Origin: an uncultured Flavobacteriales bacterium
GTDB taxonomy: Bacteria > Bacteroidota > Bacteroidia > Flavobacteriales_D > Parvicellaceae
NCBI GenBank assembly: GCA_943787725.1
Contig: CALSNM010000005.1
Coordinates: 122,677-186,676, forward strand
DNA: 64,000 nt
Direction of reading: 5' to 3'
The notes beneath the pieces were generated by a model. The model did not search any database and was not told the DNA's origin. It saw only the letters and a program-made list of their open reading frames with translations. Of this stretch, positions 60,125 to 64,000 are shown one piece after another. Within the stretch, counting starts at the first letter, position 1. Each line of letters begins with the position of its first letter. A program made the translations under genes and the position numbers.

Positions 60125-60748
60125 TTACCTCAACAATCCTATACTGATATTATTTTTTAGAACATATTTGATACCTCCGTCATAAAATGAATCATCATAT
60201 GGTTCCAATTGAATTCTACTGTTTGTCTTTATATCAACAGAAGGATAGAGAAATTCATTTAATAGTGTATCCTGTTTGATCAGGGAGATTATCTCTTTAG
60301 TGTTGATGTGTTCCTTAGTTTTTAAAAGATAGTGTGTGTGGTACAAGGTATTGGAATGTGGATTCTTCTCAATAGAATAAAAAAGGATGAGGTATGGATA
60401 TCTGTATTTTAAAAGATTAAATAATTTCTTTATCAATTTCTCATTTGTATCAATATCTGAATCCAAAGGAGTTATATTCCCAAAATAATCCCATTTATGT
60501 TTTTTAACCCATTTACGAACCTGATGTGGTTGGTCACGATTGGGAATTCTATCAGAGAGAAAGATGTTGTCGAGAATCGACTTATGTATAAATCTCTTAC
60601 CGAATTTCCCAATCATAGAATACTCCTTATATTCTTCCTTATCTAATTGAGTTACCTTATTGTTATAGGTTTTAGAACCTAATGGGTAGTTATCTAAAAC
60701 ATATTTTCTATCTACCCAGTCATCATTTAATATTTTAATTGTATTCAT
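60125..60748 (-). CDS. HUH-endonuclease replication initiator (Rep-like)
   Basis: 207 residues. The N-terminal part (DDWVDRKYVLDNYPLGSKTY) looks like a winged-helix or HTH region. The HUH motif is visible as TLYHTHYLLKT, and a YxxK motif (GGIKYVLKN) follows near residue 195, as in rolling-circle Rep proteins. It would nick and rejoin one strand of a circular intermediate. It is probably the replication gene of an integrated plasmid or phage satellite. Similarity to a named Rep family was not established, and a transposase of the Y1 type is the alternative. Confidence 0.68.
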   Translation of the reverse strand: MNTIKILNDDWVDRKYVLDNYPLGSKTYNNKVTQLDKEEYKEYSMIGKFGKRFIHKSILDNIFLSDRIPNRDQPHQVRKWVKKHKWDYFGNITPLDSDIDTNEKLIKKLFNLLKYRYPYLILFYSIEKNPHSNTLYHTHYLLKTKEHINTKEIISLIKQDTLLNEFLYPSVDIKTNSRIQLEPYDDSFYDGGIKYVLKNNISIGLLR

Positions 60749-60765
60749 TTCTACCTAGATTATTG

Positions 60766-60975
60766 TTAATTATAGAAGGTATAGGATATAATAAGTCCAT
60801 AGTCATTTAGAAATTTATCTAATTGAGATTTTCCTTCATCTTTATTAATGTTAGAGATTTATATTTTAAAAGTCAATAGGGTGTCTTGAATAATAAAGTA
60901 CCCACCCTTATTAATTAAATATCTACCAGTTGGTAAAAAGGAAACTTTATGGATAAATTCAATTTTAAAATAACC
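60766..60975 (-). pseudogene. Small frameshifted reading frame upstream of rep
   Basis: Two minus-strand frames read FKIEFIHKVSFLPTGRYLIN then KDEGKSQLDKFLNDYGLIIS to the stop at 60766. The composition is protein-like, but there is no clear start. It lies directly between the next entry and rep. Confidence 0.4.
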
Positions 60976-61012
60976 TCAATCAACTAATAATGAATTACTA
61001 TCCTAAGATGAA

Positions 61013-61374
61013 AAATCTGATATGATTTTTATAATATAAATGTTCTTTGTATCAGGTATCTCCACAAGACTTTCTCCATAGACTTCAATATTTATGTCCT
61101 TAATGATGTCCTCCACAGAAGAATAATCAAATAGATAGAATTCCAAATAATCGAATATTTTTATCTAAACTAAAGTAACTAGGTGGTTCGATATCCCCAA
61201 GTACGATATCCATTTCATTCTTGTTCTCATAATTCTTCAAATCAATGAATTCATATGTAATAGAAAGGAGTCACGTAGATAATTACTCACCCTCTCCACG
61301 TAGTGTTCTAGTGTCCTATCATATACCGATACCAACTGAAGTGTTATCTGTGATTTAGTGTGTCCTGTACTCAT
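61013..61374 (-). CDS. Frameshifted hypothetical protein of the rep operon
   Basis: Starting at ATG 61374, three successive frames join into about 120 residues: MSTGHTKSQITLQLVSVYDR, then YEFIDLKNYENKNEMDIVLG, then YSSVEDIIKDINIEVYGESL to the stop at 61013. Breaks are near 61260 and 61165. No family is recognised. It precedes rep in the same orientation, so it may be a copy-number or accessory protein. Confidence 0.5.
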
Positions 61375-61559
61375 ATCTATCTTTATTAATAAATACAGAA
61401 TAATCTAAAAAAACACCAATAGAATTGTTCTACGTGGATTGTGAAATCCTTAATATTAGAGCTTGTGTAAGAATCGTAACACATTTTGTTTTAAACCCAT
61501 GGGTAAAGACTTAAATGAATCAAATGATGTATTTTTAACATTAATATAAAATTAACCAT

Positions 61560-62087
61560 ATGAAAAACCTTTTTCCATTTCTATTTCTATTTGTTTTATT
61601 CTCTTGTGATAACAACAGACAAGAGTTGGATTCTTTAATAGAACAAAACCAAAAGATAAAACAAGACATGACGGATGTTTCCTCCAAATTGGATTCTTTG
61701 ATGATTTTAATGGAAGAAAAGGAAGAATCCATAACAGATGTCAATTTATCTGTTCAAGACAACCCAAACACAAATGTTAATCTCAGTGTACCAAAAGATG
61801 AAGGACTTGAAACCGCCAGAAAATATATTGAAAGTCAGAATTATAAACTTGATTTTATTAAAGGTGAAAAAGGAAAAAAAGAAGGAAACTGTGATATATA
61901 CAGGTTGGTTTTTGAAAAGGAATATGGAGAAAAAGTGATGTATCTCGCCCTTGTAAAAGAGGATTGTGTTACCGCCTTAGAAACGTCATCACCAGATAAT
62001 TGGGATTATAGTATGTTGGAAAATAAAAACCAATGTGGTTGTAATAATGTTCGGAACGGTGGTAGTGAGTTGGAGATGGGTTGGTGA
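61560..62087 (+). CDS. Coiled-coil lipoprotein
   Basis: 175 residues, intact. The lipoprotein signal is FPFLFLFVLFSC. A coiled coil (about 22-62: LDSLIEQNQKIKQDMTDVSS) is followed by a second domain with ARKYIESQNYKLDFIKGEKG and two CxC-like sites (EDCVTA, QCGCNN). The N-terminal helix is like the surface-exclusion or lysis lipoproteins of mobile elements, but this is not a specific match. Confidence 0.6.
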   Translation: MKNLFPFLFLFVLFSCDNNRQELDSLIEQNQKIKQDMTDVSSKLDSLMILMEEKEESITDVNLSVQDNPNTNVNLSVPKDEGLETARKYIESQNYKLDFIKGEKGKKEGNCDIYRLVFEKEYGEKVMYLALVKEDCVTALETSSPDNWDYSMLENKNQCGCNNVRNGGSELEMGW

Positions 62088-62165
62088 AAAGTTGGAGTAT
62101 TAAGATACCTTTAATACTTTACTAAATAGTTTTAATACTATTATATTTATTATAAAAGTTTTATT

Positions 62166-62255
62166 ATGGAAGATGTGAAAAATCAGATGTCACCAAGTTA
62201 TGTTCCTGAAGAATATTCAGTACCTTATGATATCATAGAATTACCATTTCAATAA
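62166..62255 (+). pseudogene. Short phage-structural-like fragment
   Basis: A 29-codon frame reads SPSYVPEEYSVPYDIIELPF then stops. Its end (EEYxVPYDxIELPxQ) is repeated in the opposite orientation at the window end (64000-63955), where GLLY follows. Such a YDxIxLPSxGxLY segment is known from phage/virion-like proteins of Bacteroidota. The gene appears cut short here. Confidence 0.4.
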
Positions 62256-62308
62256 AATAAAATGATTTTTTCACTTCTAATAGATATTTATTAGAAAACA
62301 GAAAAGAC

Positions 62309-62760
62309 ATGAAAAAATCAACACCAATTTACAGAATCACTCCTAACGAGTTTTACACCAATAGATATAACCTATTTTCAAAAATCAAAGAAGAAATTGA
62401 CAGATGGTGGGTCGAAGACCAACTACCCAACCTGAAAGATGATTTCGCCTTCGAAGCGTTGGAAACTCAAAACCTAAATGTGAAAACATTGGGTAAAATT
62501 TCACTACCAGTTCAAGACTTGTTAGTTATCGATAAGAATAATCAAAACATAGATTTGAACGCGGAAGTGATTATTGAACTTGAATTGAAGTTAAAAACGG
62601 GAATGTGTACAATAATATGGATAAATATTCGGTATAAATACACACTCATAAATACTACCTCAAAACTCCACCTGAGATAGATAGAGTCGATATTAAACAT
62701 TATCAAAAAGTTTATGACAATTATATTGCAATTAATCACTCAGAGATTTCTCAGAAATGA
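62309..62760 (+). CDS. Hypothetical phage-like protein, frameshifted
   Basis: About 150 codons. The first frame has PIYRITPNEFYTNRYNLFSK and NLKDDFAFEALETQNLNVKT. Near 62600 the frame changes and continues KYYLKTPPEIDRVDIKHYQK to 62760. A short ATG frame at 62756 (MTKIGISFTGHYIILYIRS) overlaps its stop. The family is not recognised; it sits among phage-like fragments. Confidence 0.5.
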
Positions 62761-62902
62761 CCAAGATTGGTATAAGTTTTACCGGTCATTACATTATTTT
62801 ATATATCAGGTCAGTATCAATTTTGGATTAACTAGACTTGGAAATTACATCCTATATTACTACAATTTGGATAGATTAAAATATTTTAAAGAGTTGAAAT
62901 AA

Positions 62903-63540
62903 TTCCTCTGGTTTTCTAATTTTCATGTTTAACTAGATTCTGTTTTATTACTGGGGGATTATTTCAATTTATTTCTTGTTCTTGTTCTGGTCCCAGGAAA
63001 TATTTATTCAATTATTTATTTTTCTTATTTAATATTTATTCTTGTTTCTGGTCTTGTCTTGTCCTGGGATCCCGGGGAATTTTTTAATTACGTTTTCTAT
63101 ATCAATGTTAAATCTGGTTATAACCATAGTAAAGGTTATCAACCAATTATTTTTCTAATTATTTGACAAGAGTGTATATAACATGGACAAGAATTACTTA
63201 TCCTCAAGTGAGGTGATGTTCTTCAACTTATTTTCTAATTTTTCCTGAAAAATATTTTTTAACCCCTAGCGTATTCCTATAAATGGGGTGTTAATTCTGG
63301 AACAAAATTTTTCTCCAATATCAACTACCTCATAGTTCCGATTCACACCCCCCATGTAGATGGGGGGATACCTAGAGGGAGGGACAGGGGGACCCCCATA
63401 TACAAACCAGGAGGGTATATAGATTTGACCAGTTCAACGATCTATCTTAAATGAATGGACAACATAGTGTTTTCCATTAACATCGTCTAAAAAACACTTT
63501 TTAGGGTTATTAAAATTGGGTTTTACTGGGATGAGGTTCT
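62903..63540. other. Intergenic stretch with unusual composition
   Basis: About 640 bp without a convincing gene. It contains partial direct repeats (TTCTTGTTCTGGTCC / TTCTTGTTTCTGGTC), a GGGATCCCGGGG palindrome near 63067 and the G-rich hairpin listed next. On the minus strand a start-less frame (NFNNPKKCFLDDVNGKHYVV, ending at 63437) may be a gene relic. Confidence 0.5.
63348..63391. other. GC-rich perfect hairpin and G-run cluster
   Basis: CCCCCCAT (63348-63355), loop GTAG, ATGGGGGG (63360-63367): a perfect 8-bp stem. It is followed by G-runs of 3, 3 and 5 at 63377-63391, making four G-runs with spacers of 9, 1 and 3, close to a G-quadruplex pattern. Such GC content is exceptional in this AT-rich window. 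Confidence 0.65.
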
Positions 63541-63665
63541 ACTATTAAGGCGCAGTGTCAGAACATACATGGTACAATAAAAATGATAAAAATGAACGGT
63601 ATAATAGTGAATTCGACCGCTTCGCGGTATTTATAAAATTGTTAAATAGATGAATGGGTAAATTG

Positions 63666-63790
63666 TTAAAAAGCCCGAACAGCGCGAACATAGCTGAGCT
63701 GTTCTTACTGAGAGTTCTGGTACCATAGTTGAAATCCTGTATCCACGCATTGTAGTTATCGTCCCTCCGTAGAACTCCAATAGTTGTTAT
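63666..63790 (-). other. Candidate DGR variable region VR2
   Basis: The variable codons here include GAC, TAC, GAT, TAT, ACC, TCT, AGT, AGC and GCT; like VR1 they end in a pyrimidine and are reachable from AAY by changes at A only. The end GTTCGCGCTGTTCGGGC (VRAVRAF) parallels VR1. Downstream (63616-63628) lies a hairpin ACCGC-GAA-GCGGT, at the place where DGR target sites carry an initiation-of-homing stem-loop. Small gaps within the tract may be sequence errors. Confidence 0.65.
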
Positions 63791-64000
63791 AGCAAAACCG
63801 CCAATTTTTTCCTTGTTTTCATATAATAGATTCAACTCATCTTTTGTAGGTAATCGCCAGCCATCTCCTAAATCAGCACAAGCCTTCATTGCATCGTCCC
63901 AATTCATTTCTTCCTCCAACCTCTTTTCTTCCTCCAATATATAACAACCCCTGAGAGGGTAGTTCAATTACATCATAAGGAACTTTGTACTCTTCCGGTA
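63666..64000 (-). CDS. Lcl (C-type-lectin-like) domain protein, 5' end outside the window, frameshifted
   Basis: The frame enters at the window edge with PEEYKVPYDVIELPSQGLLY, changes near 63930-63960, and continues RLEEEMNWDDAMKACADLGD and GWRLPTKDELNLLYENKEKI. Two more breaks in the variable tract lead to the real end, VRAVRAF at 63666. The Lcl domain is the same as that of the protein at 40050-42441. The phage-like N-terminal segment suggests a prophage-borne or phage-derived variable protein. Confidence 0.6.

Noticed and set aside
60125..60748. The Rep-like protein as the missing DGR reverse transcriptase
   Set aside because: No reverse-transcriptase motif (such as YxDD) is present; the HTH and YxxK motifs fit an HUH nuclease.
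62714..62902. A 62-codon frame starting MTIILQLITQ
   Set aside because: It overlaps the end of the preceding frameshifted gene and shows no family or start-site support.

Overview
The window is AT-rich DNA from a member of the Bacteroidota, most likely the Flavobacteriales. The grounds are the Bacteroidota promoter pattern (TTTG-N19-21-TAnnTTTG) before several genes, many small secreted proteins and lipoproteins with short N-terminal signals, a SucA/SucB pair, a DUF5686 protein, FISUMP/Lcl-type domains, and a TIGR03643-photolyase-DUF2256 cluster. Almost every long gene, including the essential sucA, der and era, is interrupted by one-base frame changes. The simplest reading is uncorrected insertion/deletion errors in the assembly, so I treat most broken genes as single intact genes and give the whole span.

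Layout. 1-5.5 kb: the end of paaZ, then sucB and sucA on the minus strand. 5.6-7.5 kb: small hypothetical genes and a YwqK-like protein. 7.5-13.5 kb: a TIGR01777 epimerase, then a row of same-strand small genes separated by six imperfect palindromes, each containing ACGTT. This resembles an integron cassette array without an integrase; a membrane dipeptidase (M19) lies inside it. 14-24.5 kb: housekeeping genes, namely a polyprenyl synthetase, rfbA, an MMPL/RND transporter, a DUF5686 protein, a radical SAM protein, der, era and an initiator tRNA. A serine recombinase remnant follows the tRNA. 25-27.6 kb: a triple FISUMP-domain secreted protein. 28-34.3 kb: a light-response cluster with three photolyase/cryptochrome paralogues, TIGR03643, DUF2256 and an FAD oxidoreductase.

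34.5-46 kb is a region of surface and secreted proteins: a WG-repeat lipoprotein, a very large repeat-DUF2135-PD40-OmpA protein, a related secreted protein ending in a C-type-lectin-like Lcl domain, an esterase and a Hint-domain protein. 46-50 kb holds a translationally coupled lipoprotein-APC permease-serine hydrolase unit and a secreted cysteine peptidase. From 51.3 kb to the end the window looks like an integrated mobile element: tyrosine recombinase, lipoproteins, an NlpC/P60 enzyme, a tandem triplication, a CAP protein, a serine recombinase, an HUH-type Rep and phage-like fragments.

The strongest candidates for an unusual system are two. First, two hypervariable Lcl-domain ends (near 42.4 kb and 63.7 kb) are nearly identical upstream but diverge at codons that all look like mutated AAY codons, the signature of diversity-generating retroelement (DGR) variable regions. 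No reverse transcriptase or template repeat is visible in the window, so they would be remote targets. Second, the attC-like cassette array at 8.4-13.1 kb.
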